Assembly: GCF_000568815.1 (NCBI RefSeq)
Contig: NZ_CP007201.1
Location: 558,001 to 622,000 of the forward strand
Direction: 5' to 3'
Source: Sulfurospirillum multivorans DSM 12446
GTDB lineage: Bacteria; Campylobacterota; Campylobacteria; Campylobacterales; Sulfurospirillaceae
DNA: 64,000 nt
The first letter of the stretch is position 1. Each line of letters opens with the position of its first letter. Shown one piece after another: positions 45,634-53,321 of the stretch. The notes beneath the pieces were generated by a model that saw nothing but the letters and a program-made list of their open reading frames with translations, did no database searches and was not told the DNA's origin. Made by a program: the position numbers and the translations under genes.

Positions 45634-46903
45634 TATATTTGGATTACTCTTTCTCCTAATGTTCCTAGGCGTTCCTGTCTCTGTAGCGTTGGGTTCCAGT
45701 ACACTGATTACCGCTTATTTCTTTACCGATATGGATTTACTGGGTATTACGTCACATGTGTTTGATGGGCTCAACAAGTATTCGCTCATGGCAATTCCTA
45801 TGTTCATTTTAGCAGGTTCTTTCCTTTCAAAAGGTGGAGCGGCACATCGTATTATTGAGTTTGCAAAGTCGATCGTTGGGCACCTTCCAGGTGGTCTTCC
45901 TATCGCAGCTATTTTTGCTTCGATGATCTTTGCAGCCGTCAGTGGTAGTTCACCGGCAACGGTTGCGGCGATTGGCTCGGTTATGTTTAGCGCGATCAAA
46001 GAGGCAGGCTATCCAAGAGGTTATGCCATCGGTACGATTGCGACATCAGGAAGTTTGGGTATTTTGATTCCTCCTTCCATTGTTTTCATCGTTTACGGTG
46101 TTACCGCAGATCTTTCTATCGGTAAGCTGTTTATGGCGGGTGTTGTACCTGGTCTTTTGTTAGGTTTTATGCTGATGGCGCTAACGTATGTCGGTGCAGT
46201 ACGGTTAGGCTTTAAACGAACCGAACCGGCTTCTTTTAAAGAGCGTTTGAAAAAATTTAAAGAGGCATTTTGGGCGTTGATGCTGATTGTTTTGGTTATT
46301 GGTGGAATTTATGGTGGTATTTTTACGCCAACAGAAGCAGGTGCGGCGAGCGCAGTGTACGCATTTTTTGTTTCAGTTTTCGTTTATAGAGATTTGAAAC
46401 TCAAAGATGTCTATCCTATTATATTAGAATCAGCACTCACCAGTGCGATGATCTTTTTCGTCATCGCCAATGCAATGATCTTTGCGCACTTCTTAACCGA
46501 TGAGACGATTCCTCAACAAATTACAAGAATGATTATGGACGCGAATGTTGGACCGATTATGTTCTTGGTTATTGTCAATATTTTGCTTCTTTTAATGGGA
46601 CAATTTATGGAACCCAGTTCCATCGTTATGATCACGGTGCCATTGTTATTGCCATTGGTTATGGCACTTGGCATCGATCCGATTCATTTTGGTGTTATTA
46701 TGGTCGTTAACATGGAAATCGGCATGATAACCCCACCCGTGGGACTCAATCTCTTTGTGGCGGCGGGTATGACAGGACTGAGCCTCAAAGAGGTCGTTGT
46801 AGCGGCTCTTCCTTGGGTCGCTGTTTTATTTGTAGGACTTCTATTAGTAACCTACATTCCTATGATCTCTTTGTGGTTACCGCAACTGATGTATGGCATT
46901 TAA
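45620..46903 (+). CDS. dctM: TRAP transporter large permease DctM
   Basis: 427 residues with about twelve hydrophobic segments. AVSGSSPATVAAIGSVMFSAIKEAGYPRGYAIGTIATSGSLGILIPPSI and MGQFMEPSSIVMITVPLLLP and ITPPVGLNLFVAAG are the family motifs of the DctM elevator domain. ATG at 45620, overlapping dctQ by 14 bases. A hairpin and a palindrome copy follow the stop. Confidence 0.95.
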   Translation: MLMLSIFGLLFLLMFLGVPVSVALGSSTLITAYFFTDMDLLGITSHVFDGLNKYSLMAIPMFILAGSFLSKGGAAHRIIEFAKSIVGHLPGGLPIAAIFASMIFAAVSGSSPATVAAIGSVMFSAIKEAGYPRGYAIGTIATSGSLGILIPPSIVFIVYGVTADLSIGKLFMAGVVPGLLLGFMLMALTYVGAVRLGFKRTEPASFKERLKKFKEAFWALMLIVLVIGGIYGGIFTPTEAGAASAVYAFFVSVFVYRDLKLKDVYPIILESALTSAMIFFVIANAMIFAHFLTDETIPQQITRMIMDANVGPIMFLVIVNILLLLMGQFMEPSSIVMITVPLLLPLVMALGIDPIHFGVIMVVNMEIGMITPPVGLNLFVAAGMTGLSLKEVVVAALPWVAVLFVGLLLVTYIPMISLWLPQLMYGI

Positions 46904-46917
46904 GCTTTACATGTAAA

Positions 46918-46950
46918 GCATTCAGAAAGCAGTTTCTGCTTTCTGAATGC
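46918..46950 (+). terminator. Hairpin after dctM
   Basis: GCATTCAGAAAGCAG, a TTT loop and CTGCTTTCTGAATGC: a perfect 15-bp stem, starting two bases after a TTACATGTAA copy. There is no T-tract, but it probably ends the TRAP operon and protects its 3' end. Confidence 0.6.
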
Positions 46951-46966
46951 CCACTACCATTTATGC

Positions 46967-46972
46967 TATAAT
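46967..46972 (+). promoter_or_regulatory. -10 box of the MNT/HepT module
   Basis: TATAAT preceded by TTATGC, 36 bases before the nucleotidyltransferase start. Confidence 0.5.
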
Positions 46973-47007
46973 TTTCCTGCTTTAGCATTTCACTAGGGAG
47001 GTTCTTC

Positions 47008-47301
47008 ATGGATAAAAAAATAATTCTTGATTATTTAGCCAAAAATAAAGAGATTTTCAAAGAAAAATATGGTGTAACGAAAATTGGACTCTTTGGAAGT
47101 TATGTAAGAAATGAACAACGTGATGACAGTGATATCGATATTGCCGTAGAAATGATAGAAGAGAAAAAAACGCTTCGTACATTTTTCGGATTTAAACAAG
47201 AAGTTGAGCTGGCTTTTGGTAAAAAAGTAGATTTAGGTATTGAAAGTACACTCAAACCTATTGCAAAAGAGTATATTTTAAAAGAAATCATTTATGTCTA
47301 A
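47008..47301 (+). CDS. mntA: MNT-type nucleotidyltransferase antitoxin
   Basis: 97 residues. KIGLFGSYVRNEQRDDSDIDIAVEM carries the GSx10DxD signature of minimal nucleotidyltransferases, which neutralise HepT toxins by AMPylation. AGGGAGG precedes the ATG. It overlaps hepT by eight bases. A paralogue (53322) shares VTKIGLFGSY and lies at the far side of the island. Confidence 0.9.
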   Translation: MDKKIILDYLAKNKEIFKEKYGVTKIGLFGSYVRNEQRDDSDIDIAVEMIEEKKTLRTFFGFKQEVELAFGKKVDLGIESTLKPIAKEYILKEIIYV

Positions 47302-47647
47302 AAGAGACTTGCGGTTATTTATTTACGACATTAAAGAGTCTGTAGAGGCGATTTTGTCTTATGTAGATGGTATAACCCTTGAAGTATTTATGCATGATCG
47401 AAAGACCTACAGTGCCGTCATCCGTGAATTTGAAATCATTGGCGAAGCAACAAAACATTTACCCGACACTTTAACACAACACTATACTGATGTAGCATGG
47501 AGAGACGTTAAAGATTTTAGAAATCTTTTAATCCATGAGTATTTTGGTATTGACCATCGCATTGTTTGGAATACAATTTTATATGATTTACCAAAATTAA
47601 AAATCATCATAGAACAAATCATTATCGAAACGCAAACCAAAAGTTAA
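47294..47647 (+). CDS. hepT: HepT-like RNase toxin (DUF86)
   Basis: 117 residues, helical. WRDVKDFRNLLIHEYFGID near 76-94 contains the HEPN RNase motif (R-N-x3-H-x-Y), intact. It cleaves RNA unless modified by the MNT partner. ATG at 47294, eight-base overlap with mntA. Its last codons overlap a dispersed repeat arm (47639-47664) that marks the edge of the porin segment. Confidence 0.9.
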   Translation: MSKRDLRLFIYDIKESVEAILSYVDGITLEVFMHDRKTYSAVIREFEIIGEATKHLPDTLTQHYTDVAWRDVKDFRNLLIHEYFGIDHRIVWNTILYDLPKLKIIIEQIIIETQTKS

Positions 47648-47664
47648 AAGTTTAGCCCTGACCC
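47639..47664. repeat. Dispersed repeat arm 1 (inverted orientation)
   Basis: A 26-base sequence (AAAGTTAAAAG...CCCTGACCCC) whose reverse complement recurs at 49182-49207 with two internal mismatches and at 49903-49928 with about three. With the 49182 copy it brackets the first porin gene in inverted orientation. It includes the HepT stop codon. Confidence 0.7.
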
Positions 47665-47728
47665 CATTTTGCTTTATAACAATTTGATTACGAAATGCCA
47701 CATTGTGTGACATTTCTTTAAGAATTTA

Positions 47729-47757
47729 TTGTAATTTTTTATTTTTTGTGATAGACT
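47729..47757 (+). promoter_or_regulatory. Promoter of the first porin gene
   Basis: TTGTAA (47729-47734), 17 bases, TAGACT (47752-47757), 33 bases before the ATG. Weak but properly spaced sigma-70 elements. Confidence 0.35.
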
Positions 47758-47789
47758 TATTTCGCCTTTAAAAAATTCAAGGAGATAAT

Positions 47790-49118
47790 ATGAAATTAGC
47801 TAAACTTAGCTTGGCGGCTATCGTAGTTGCAGGTCTTGCATCTAGTTCTTTTGCAGCAAGTGAAACTCTTGCAGACGCATTTAAAAACGGTAAAGTAAAC
47901 GGTGAATTAAGAGCATGGTATTTTGACAGAGATACTGGTACAACATCCGAAGACCTTTTTAGTACAGGTGTTATGCTTGGTTACGTTACTGATTCATTCT
48001 ACGGGTTGAGTTTGGGACTAACAATGCAATCAAACTATGCACCAGATGCAGATACATCAGCAAAACAAATGTATGATGGTGACATGTATGGTTCAGGTGC
48101 GGTACTTTCTGAAGCGTATATCGCATACACAATTGGAAAAACGACTGCAAAAGTAGGTCGCCAATTTATCTCTACTCCATTGGTTAATGGTTCTGGTTCA
48201 CGTATGATCAAAGAGTCCTTTGAAGGTGCATTACTCCTTAACACAGACTTACCACAAACAACATTGGCAGCAGGGTATGTTTCTAAATTCCAAGGAAGAA
48301 CATCTCAAGTAACTGGTGATGGATACCCAACTGCTGTTAATGGTGAAAGCGATATTCCTGACTTTTCAAAAAATGCAGTATTCTATGGCGCAAGTAACTT
48401 TACATTTGATGGTGCTTACACTATCTTAGCTATCAATAAATCAATTCCAAACTTAACCATTACAGGTCAATACGTATTAGTTAATGATGTAGCTGGAGCA
48501 ACAGTCGGCGATACTGATGTTTGGGTTGGTGGATTGGGTTATGTAGTACCTATGAGCAACTTTAAAATCGGTTTAGATGGTGGGTATCAAGCATCTAAAA
48601 CTGATAAATACAATGCTGCTGGTAATGCAGGCATTGGTTATGACGGTGGTATGTTCGGACTTCAAGCGTCACTCATTGATCTTGCGGGCTTTGGTCTAAA
48701 AACAGCGTATACATCCGTATCAAGTGACGACAATGTTATTCTTGGTATGGGTAATGGTGCTGGTGGTGCTGTTGCATTTACTGCTCCACTTATCGCTGGT
48801 GCAAGTAAAGTATCAACGGCTGATACGGATGCGTATAAAATCGAAGCATCTTATGATTTTACAAAAGTGGGCGTTGCTGGTTTAAAATTAATGGCTAACT
48901 ATATCTCAATTTCTGCTGATGGTACTGTTACCGGCACCACTACTAAAGTAATTAGGTCAACAGATTGGACATATTGGGCAGGTCAAGTTGCTTATGATAT
49001 CCCCGCAGTTAAAGGCTTGACATTATCTCTTGAATACGAAGATGCTAAACAAGAGCCAGATGGACTAGCATCAGTTAATAGCGATGAACTTAGATTCAGA
49101 GCTAACTACAAATTCTAA
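47790..49118 (+). CDS. OprD-like outer-membrane porin 1
   Basis: 442 residues. Signal peptide of 22-23 residues (AIVVAGLASSSFA). Then an alternating beta-strand pattern of a 16- to 18-strand barrel with a C-terminal Phe (FRANYKF). LADAFKNGKVNGELRAWYFDR and GGDMYGSGAVLSEAYIAY-like segments match Campylobacterota OprD-family/MOMP porins. It shares the first 22 residues with the paralogue at 51877. AAGGAG before the ATG, a strong terminator after. Bracketed by inverted repeat arms. Confidence 0.88.
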   Translation: MKLAKLSLAAIVVAGLASSSFAASETLADAFKNGKVNGELRAWYFDRDTGTTSEDLFSTGVMLGYVTDSFYGLSLGLTMQSNYAPDADTSAKQMYDGDMYGSGAVLSEAYIAYTIGKTTAKVGRQFISTPLVNGSGSRMIKESFEGALLLNTDLPQTTLAAGYVSKFQGRTSQVTGDGYPTAVNGESDIPDFSKNAVFYGASNFTFDGAYTILAINKSIPNLTITGQYVLVNDVAGATVGDTDVWVGGLGYVVPMSNFKIGLDGGYQASKTDKYNAAGNAGIGYDGGMFGLQASLIDLAGFGLKTAYTSVSSDDNVILGMGNGAGGAVAFTAPLIAGASKVSTADTDAYKIEASYDFTKVGVAGLKLMANYISISADGTVTGTTTKVIRSTDWTYWAGQVAYDIPAVKGLTLSLEYEDAKQEPDGLASVNSDELRFRANYKF

Positions 49119-49141
49119 TTTGTACGATTCTTAAATCGTAA

Positions 49142-49168
49142 GGAGTGGCGCTTGCCACTCCTTTTTTT
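49142..49168 (+). terminator. Rho-independent terminator of porin 1
   Basis: GGAGTGGC, GCTT loop, GCCACTCC, then seven T: a textbook terminator 24 bases after the porin stop codon. Confidence 0.92.
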
Positions 49169-49169
49169 A

Positions 49170-49207
49170 TCCTCCCTTCTCGGGGTCGGAGCTAAACTTT
49201 TAACTTT
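49170..49207. repeat. Dispersed repeat arm 2
   Basis: A 38-base unit starting TCCTCCCTT and ending TAAACTTTTAACTTT. A direct copy lies at 49891-49928 (about six mismatches). Its last 26 bases are the inverse of arm 1 at 47639-47664. It starts two bases after the porin terminator. Confidence 0.7.
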
Positions 49208-49280
49208 CCAATATACGCATTTAATACCAAATTAAGTCTTTATTTAATACTATGGTACCATCTTGAAAGAGGAGGAAACA

Positions 49281-49562
49281 GTGTATTTAAGTCAAGACAT
49301 TAAGCCAATCAGCTATCTCAAATCAAATACAGCACATGTTGTCAATAGTGTTACGGAAACACGAAGAGCCATCTATATAACACAAAATGGTGAGGCGAAA
49401 GTTGTCGTTCAAGACATCAAATCATTTGAAAATACTCAAAATATGCTGACACTTCTTAAGTTAATTGTGCAAAGTGAAAATGAGATGAATGACACTAAAA
49501 TAATTGAACAAGAAGGTATGTTTCTTTCCCTTGAAGCGAAACTTTTTCATGAAACTATATGA
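49281..49562 (+). CDS. Phd/YefM-type antitoxin
   Basis: 93 residues from GTG 49281, which has a strong AGGAGG seven bases upstream; a TTG 18 bases earlier is less likely. YLSQDIKPISYLKSNTAHVVNSV and ITQNGEAKVVVQD are the Phd/YefM fold. It overlaps the ParE/RelE toxin gene by 14 bases. Between two repeat units, within the toxin-antitoxin island. Confidence 0.88.
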   Translation: MYLSQDIKPISYLKSNTAHVVNSVTETRRAIYITQNGEAKVVVQDIKSFENTQNMLTLLKLIVQSENEMNDTKIIEQEGMFLSLEAKLFHETI

Positions 49563-49872
49563 GGTTTATTGGACACATAGTGCACAAGGAGATTTAGAAC
49601 ATAGTGTTGAGTATATAAAGCTGGATAGTTTAGATCTTGCTAAAAAGGTCTTTTTTGAAATCAAAGAGTCTTGCGATGCGTTGTACCATTTTCCAGAACG
49701 AAAAAGAGTTGTGCCAGAACTGAGCTATATTGGCATCACCCATTATCGAGAAGTTATCCATAAACGATGGCGAATCATTTTTAAAATAGAACGAAATGCT
49801 GTCTTTGTTTTATTGGTAGCAGATAGCAGTCGAAATTTTGAAGATCTCCTTTTGCAACGCCTCCTTAAATAG
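49549..49872 (+). CDS. ParE/RelE-superfamily toxin
   Basis: 107 residues from ATG 49549 (14-base overlap with the antitoxin). KLYEVYWTHSAQGDLEHSVEYI, and HYREVIHKRWRIIFKIERNAVFVLLVADSSRNFEDLL, match RelE/ParE toxins (ribosome-dependent RNase or gyrase inhibitor; not resolvable by eye). Followed by the second copy of the 38-base repeat. Confidence 0.88.
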   Translation: MKLYEVYWTHSAQGDLEHSVEYIKLDSLDLAKKVFFEIKESCDALYHFPERKRVVPELSYIGITHYREVIHKRWRIIFKIERNAVFVLLVADSSRNFEDLLLQRLLK

Positions 49873-49890
49873 TTCAAATAAATTTCCATA

Positions 49891-49928
49891 TCCTCCCTTT
49901 TCAAGGTCAGGGTTAAACTTTTAACTTT
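49891..49928. repeat. Dispersed repeat arm 3
   Basis: Direct copy of the 49170-49207 unit, between the ParE/RelE toxin and the DUF4258 pair. The two direct copies enclose exactly one toxin-antitoxin module. Confidence 0.7.
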
Positions 49929-49972
49929 TTACAACAAAATATATAATCTCTTTGTTCAACTTTATATTTTGA

Positions 49973-49978
49973 TATAAT
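49973..49978 (+). promoter_or_regulatory. -10 box of the DUF4258/DUF2283 pair
   Basis: TATAAT ends only six bases before the ATG at 49985, so the predicted start site coincides with the start codon, which suggests a leaderless mRNA. No ribosome-binding site lies between them. Confidence 0.4.
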
Positions 49979-49984
49979 GACACA

Positions 49985-50239
49985 ATGAAATATAAATTAA
50001 CTGGGCATGCTATAGATGTCATGACTTCAAGAGGTATCACGATAGAGTGGATTGAACGGGCAGTTGAGTCTCCATCTTTTCACACCAGCATTTCTGATTT
50101 TGAAGAACATTTTTTTAAAACTATTGAAGAAGTTTCAAATTGGTGCTTAAAAGTAGTGGTTAATCCAACAAGTATGAAGATAGTCACTGCCTATTTTGAT
50201 AGAAACATGAGAAAAAAAGGATGCAAAGATGAAAATTAA
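49985..50239 (+). CDS. DUF4258 protein, probable toxin
   Basis: 84 residues. KLTGHAIDVMTSRGITIEWIERAVESP and LKVVVNPTSMKIVTAYFDR are the DUF4258 signature. In toxin-antitoxin context it is commonly paired with DUF2283, as here (11-base overlap). Probably a RelE-fold-like toxin; not shown experimentally to my knowledge for this pair. No ribosome-binding site; possibly leaderless. Confidence 0.82.
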   Translation: MKYKLTGHAIDVMTSRGITIEWIERAVESPSFHTSISDFEEHFFKTIEEVSNWCLKVVVNPTSMKIVTAYFDRNMRKKGCKDEN

Positions 50240-50426
50240 ATACGATAAAGAGATAGATGCCATTTATGTCATACTATCATCTGACGTGATAGTTGAGAGT
50301 GAAGAAAAATTGAAAGATATCATCGTTGATTACAATGACAAAGATGAAGTTGTTGCGATAGAAGTATTGAATGTCAAAGAAACTACACACGAAATTGATT
50401 TGCCATTTATTCTAAAAACTGCATAA
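50229..50426 (+). CDS. DUF2283 protein, probable antitoxin
   Basis: 65 residues. IKYDKEIDAIYVILS and IVDYNDKDEVVAIEVLNVKE are the DUF2283 signature. It overlaps the DUF4258 gene by 11 bases. GGATG precedes its start, overlapping the previous coding end. Antitoxin role inferred from the pairing. Confidence 0.82.
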   Translation: MKIKYDKEIDAIYVILSSDVIVESEEKLKDIIVDYNDKDEVVAIEVLNVKETTHEIDLPFILKTA

Positions 50427-50468
50427 CCGAAAAATTATCAAGCAAATAAAATCTTTAGGAGGAATGAA

Positions 50469-50555
50469 ATGAGTACTTTAATCTTACTTATGGGAGTATC
50501 TTTTTTTAGTGTTTTGGGTTATATTGTTTATACTTCTCTTAATTTAGAACTCTAA
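50469..50555 (+). CDS. Small membrane protein, 28 residues
   Basis: ATG at 50469, preceded by AGGAGGA with six-base spacing, the best ribosome-binding site of the region, and a 28-codon ORF ending TAA. The peptide (MSTLILLMGVSFFSVLGYIV...) is a single transmembrane helix with a short polar tail. No homologue recognised. It could be a type I-like toxin peptide or a small membrane regulator. The strong ribosome-binding site, the short length and the position between two toxin-antitoxin modules support it. Confidence 0.5.
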   Translation: MSTLILLMGVSFFSVLGYIVYTSLNLEL

Positions 50556-50661
50556 AAAGATTATCGCTTATCAATAAGGAGTTATACTTTTAACTCTTCA
50601 ACCTAATAAATTTGCCCCTCAAAGTATGGTATACTATGGTAATTATTTTAAGGAAAATACC

Positions 50662-50877
50662 ATGACTAAAAAAATAACCATTACTTTGGAAGAGACTCTT
50701 ATTGATGAATTAGGTCTTATTGCACTCGAAAGTGGAAAGAAAAAAGCTCAGGTCATTCGTGAAGCCTTACAAGATTATTTTGATGTACAAGCTGTTAGTA
50801 AAACAGTACAAGAGTACAAAATGGGTATGCTCAAAACCATCTCTCACAAAGATATAAAGGCTGAACTTGGCTTATGA
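50662..50877 (+). CDS. Ribbon-helix-helix antitoxin
   Basis: 71 residues from ATG 50662 (AAGGAAA upstream; the frame extends further without a ribosome-binding site). KKITITLEETLIDELGLIALESGKKKAQVIREALQDYF is an RHH/CopG DNA-binding domain. Overlaps the RelE toxin by 11 bases. A TATACT -10 (50630-50635) lies just upstream. Confidence 0.87.
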   Translation: MTKKITITLEETLIDELGLIALESGKKKAQVIREALQDYFDVQAVSKTVQEYKMGMLKTISHKDIKAELGL

Positions 50878-51121
50878 TATTATTTATGACCCAAAAGTTC
50901 TCAAACAACTCAAAAAATTAGACAAAGAGATAGCTTCTTTGATACTTGAGGGTATAGAATCTTTCGCAAAGAGTCCTGTGCTTACCAAAATTAAAAAACT
51001 TAAAACACCGTTTGATGGGGCATATAGACTTCGCATTGGTGATTATAGAGTTATTTTTTATCATGAAGAAAATCTAATGCTTATTTCTAAAGTTGCGCAC
51101 CGAAAAGATGTTTATCTGTAA
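50867..51121 (+). CDS. relE: RelE-family toxin
   Basis: 84 residues from TTG at 50867, coupled to the antitoxin (11-base overlap). AYDIIYDPKVLKQLKKLDKEIASLI and LKTPFDGAYRLRIGDYRVIFYHEENLMLISKVAHRKDVYL are a classical RelE/StbE. mRNA interferase on the ribosome. Confidence 0.92.
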   Translation: MAYDIIYDPKVLKQLKKLDKEIASLILEGIESFAKSPVLTKIKKLKTPFDGAYRLRIGDYRVIFYHEENLMLISKVAHRKDVYL

Positions 51122-51130
51122 ATTATAGCA

Positions 51131-51156
51131 TTAAACGTTTACATGTAAACGTTTAA
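51131..51156. terminator. Perfect 26-bp palindrome built around TTACATGTAA
   Basis: The iterated motif at 51139-51148 is extended on both sides by AAACG/CGTTT and TT/AA, making a 26-base perfect palindrome ten bases after the relE stop. Could extrude as a hairpin or bind a dimeric protein. No T-tract. Confidence 0.55.
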
Positions 51157-51188
51157 AGTTCAGTCCTCCCCGATAAATTCACATCGTC

Positions 51189-51217
51189 TTGACAAATAAA
51201 CTATCTTGTATTAAAAT
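51189..51217 (+). promoter_or_regulatory. Promoter of the yefM-yoeB module
   Basis: TTGACA (51189-51194), 17 bases, TAAAAT (51212-51217): near-consensus sigma-70 promoter, about 29 bases before the ATG. Confidence 0.65.
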
Positions 51218-51245
51218 GCCAATATATTGTCAAAAGGAGCTTTAG

Positions 51246-51494
51246 ATGCAAGCCATTTTTTATTCACAGGCTAGAAATAACCTAAGAAGTATTATAAGCA
51301 AAGCATGCACGGATTTTGATCAGTTCATCATTACAACAAAAGATAATCAGTCTGTTGTGCTCATGTCCTACGATGAATACAGTGCCATCAAAGAAACAAT
51401 GTACCTACTTTCTTCAAAAACTAATAGAGATAGGCTCTTAGATGCTGTTGAAGAGATTGAAGGTATGAAATTTACATGTAAAGAAATTGCATGA
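51246..51494 (+). CDS. yefM: YefM antitoxin
   Basis: 82 residues. MQAIFYSQARNNLRSIISKA and VVLMSYDEYSAIKETMYLLSS are the Phd/YefM signature. Overlaps yoeB by four bases (ATGA). AAAGGAGC precedes the ATG. A TTACATGTAA copy at 51472 is read as Phe-Thr-Cys-Lys in its C-terminus. Confidence 0.93.
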   Translation: MQAIFYSQARNNLRSIISKACTDFDQFIITTKDNQSVVLMSYDEYSAIKETMYLLSSKTNRDRLLDAVEEIEGMKFTCKEIA

Positions 51495-51751
51495 TCATTG
51501 GCTTTGCCGCGAAAGGATGGGAAGATTATCTTTATTGGCAAGAAAATGATAAAAAAATTGTAAAACGCATCAATCTACTTTTAGAAGATATTAAACGAAA
51601 TCCACATGATAGCAATGGTATTGGAAAACCAGAACGACTAAAAGGTGACTTGGAAAAATACTTTTCAAGGCGTATTACTGCAGAGCATCGATTGGTTTAT
51701 AAATTTTTGGATGATTTAATTATTGTGGCACAATGCAGATTTCATTATTAA
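51491..51751 (+). CDS. yoeB: YoeB toxin
   Basis: 86 residues. GFAAKGWEDYLYWQENDKKIVKRINLLLEDI, GIGKPERLKGDLEKYFSRRITAEHRLVYK and the C-terminal CRFHY are the full YoeB/Txe set; the catalytic Glu, Arg and His positions are intact. Ribosome-dependent mRNA interferase. Paired with yefM. Confidence 0.95.
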   Translation: MIIGFAAKGWEDYLYWQENDKKIVKRINLLLEDIKRNPHDSNGIGKPERLKGDLEKYFSRRITAEHRLVYKFLDDLIIVAQCRFHY

Positions 51752-51806
51752 ATTTTTTTAAACCTCTTTAATTTCTAAAAAGCTTACTATTTCATCACAC
51801 ATTTAT

Positions 51807-51834
51807 TTGACTTTATTACTTTTTTTTGTATACT
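51807..51834 (+). promoter_or_regulatory. Promoter of the second porin gene
   Basis: TTGACT (51807-51812), 16 bases, TATACT (51829-51834), 43 bases before the ATG. Confidence 0.5.
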
Positions 51835-51876
51835 TCTGATTGTAACCGAATGGTAACCAAAATTTAAGGAGAAAAT

Positions 51877-53163
51877 ATGAAATTAGCTAAACTTAGCTTG
51901 GCGGCTATCGTTGTTGCTGGACTTGCATCTAGCTCATTCGCAGCAGACACACTTGCTGACGCTTTTAAAAATGGTACAGTAAATGGTGAGCTTAAAGCTT
52001 ATTATTTTACAAGAGATAATGGTAATGATGATTCAGATATCTTTACAACAGGTGTTATGCTTGGCTATAAAACAGCATCATTCTATGGCTTTACTCTTGG
52101 ATTAACGGCTCAAGGTAGTTCATCTCCTTTTGCTGATGATGATGCAAAAGGTGAGAATGGCAATACTGCAAGTTTTGTAAGTGATATGTATGGTTCAGGT
52201 GCTGTACTATCAGAGGCCTATATCGCATATAACATCGGTAAAACAACAGCAATGGTCGGACGTATGTTCTTAGATACTCCTCTTGTTGCTTCTTCTGGTA
52301 ACCGTATAATTAAAGAAGCGTTTGAAGGCGCTGCTGTAATCAATACAGATCTTCCAAACACTACTTTAATTGCTGGGTATGTTCAAAAATTCCAATCAAG
52401 AACAGACCGTGATGGCAATATTGGTGAATTTACTAAAACATTCTCAACAAACTCTTCAGTTAATGCAGAACTTGATAATGGTGGATATACATTTGCCGTT
52501 ATCAATAAATCAATCACTGGTTTAACCTTAACAGGCGCATATGCTTATGCAGATGCTTATTATGAAACAGATGCTGGCGTAGTAGCTGTTGATGGTGGTG
52601 TTAATGTTGGTTATGTTGAAGCATTGTATGAAGGTAAAGTTGGCGAGGTTGGCTTTACACTTGGTGCACAAGACTATTATAATAGTTTTGAAGATTCTAC
52701 AACAGCTGATGATAGCATTAATTTATATGCATTTAAAGCTGGTCTAAGCTTTAAAGGTATCAACGGTACTGTAGCATATTCTCAAGTAAGTGATGATGCC
52801 GTAGCAGGTGATGCCCTTATTTCTGGATTAGGTAATGGCGCTGATCTTCTTTATACTGACCCAGTTATTGCAATGAACGGTTACAACAGAGATACAAAAT
52901 CATACCTTATTGATTTAAATTATGATATAACTGAAGCAGCAAACATTGGTGTACGTTACGTACTTGCTGATGGATATTTAGGTGCAACATCAAATCCAAA
53001 GACTGTTACATCAGATAAATACGAAGCTTCTTCTTCAGCTGTGTATGGTTCTTATAAATTTGCAGGTGCTCTTAAAGGATTTAGCCTTGGTGCTCAATAT
53101 GAGAAACAAGATAAAGATGTTGATGGCGACGACCTTTGGGTTAAAGCTAACTACAAATTCTAA
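51877..53163 (+). CDS. OprD-like outer-membrane porin 2
   Basis: 428 residues. The signal peptide is identical to that of porin 1 for its first 22 residues, with the same TLADAFKNG opening and KANYKF end. The inner loops differ, so the paralogues probably differ in pore specificity. AAGGAG precedes the ATG. Four toxin-antitoxin modules and one small ORF lie between the two porins. A weak hairpin follows the stop. Confidence 0.88.
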   Translation: MKLAKLSLAAIVVAGLASSSFAADTLADAFKNGTVNGELKAYYFTRDNGNDDSDIFTTGVMLGYKTASFYGFTLGLTAQGSSSPFADDDAKGENGNTASFVSDMYGSGAVLSEAYIAYNIGKTTAMVGRMFLDTPLVASSGNRIIKEAFEGAAVINTDLPNTTLIAGYVQKFQSRTDRDGNIGEFTKTFSTNSSVNAELDNGGYTFAVINKSITGLTLTGAYAYADAYYETDAGVVAVDGGVNVGYVEALYEGKVGEVGFTLGAQDYYNSFEDSTTADDSINLYAFKAGLSFKGINGTVAYSQVSDDAVAGDALISGLGNGADLLYTDPVIAMNGYNRDTKSYLIDLNYDITEAANIGVRYVLADGYLGATSNPKTVTSDKYEASSSAVYGSYKFAGALKGFSLGAQYEKQDKDVDGDDLWVKANYKF

Positions 53164-53287
53164 TTCTCACTTTTTAATCGCTCCGTCTTGTTATGAGGCG
53201 GAGTTACTCTCTCTTCCCTATAACGTGTTCTTCGCTATAAATTACGAATCATACTCCAATAGATTTCTTGCACAGCACCGAATGTGT

Positions 53288-53293
53288 TATAAT
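53288..53293 (+). promoter_or_regulatory. -10 box of the second MNT gene
   Basis: TATAAT 29 bases before the ATG at 53322. Confidence 0.45.
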
Positions 53294-53321
53294 GTAAGTA
53301 ATCAATTTATAGGAGGCAGAT

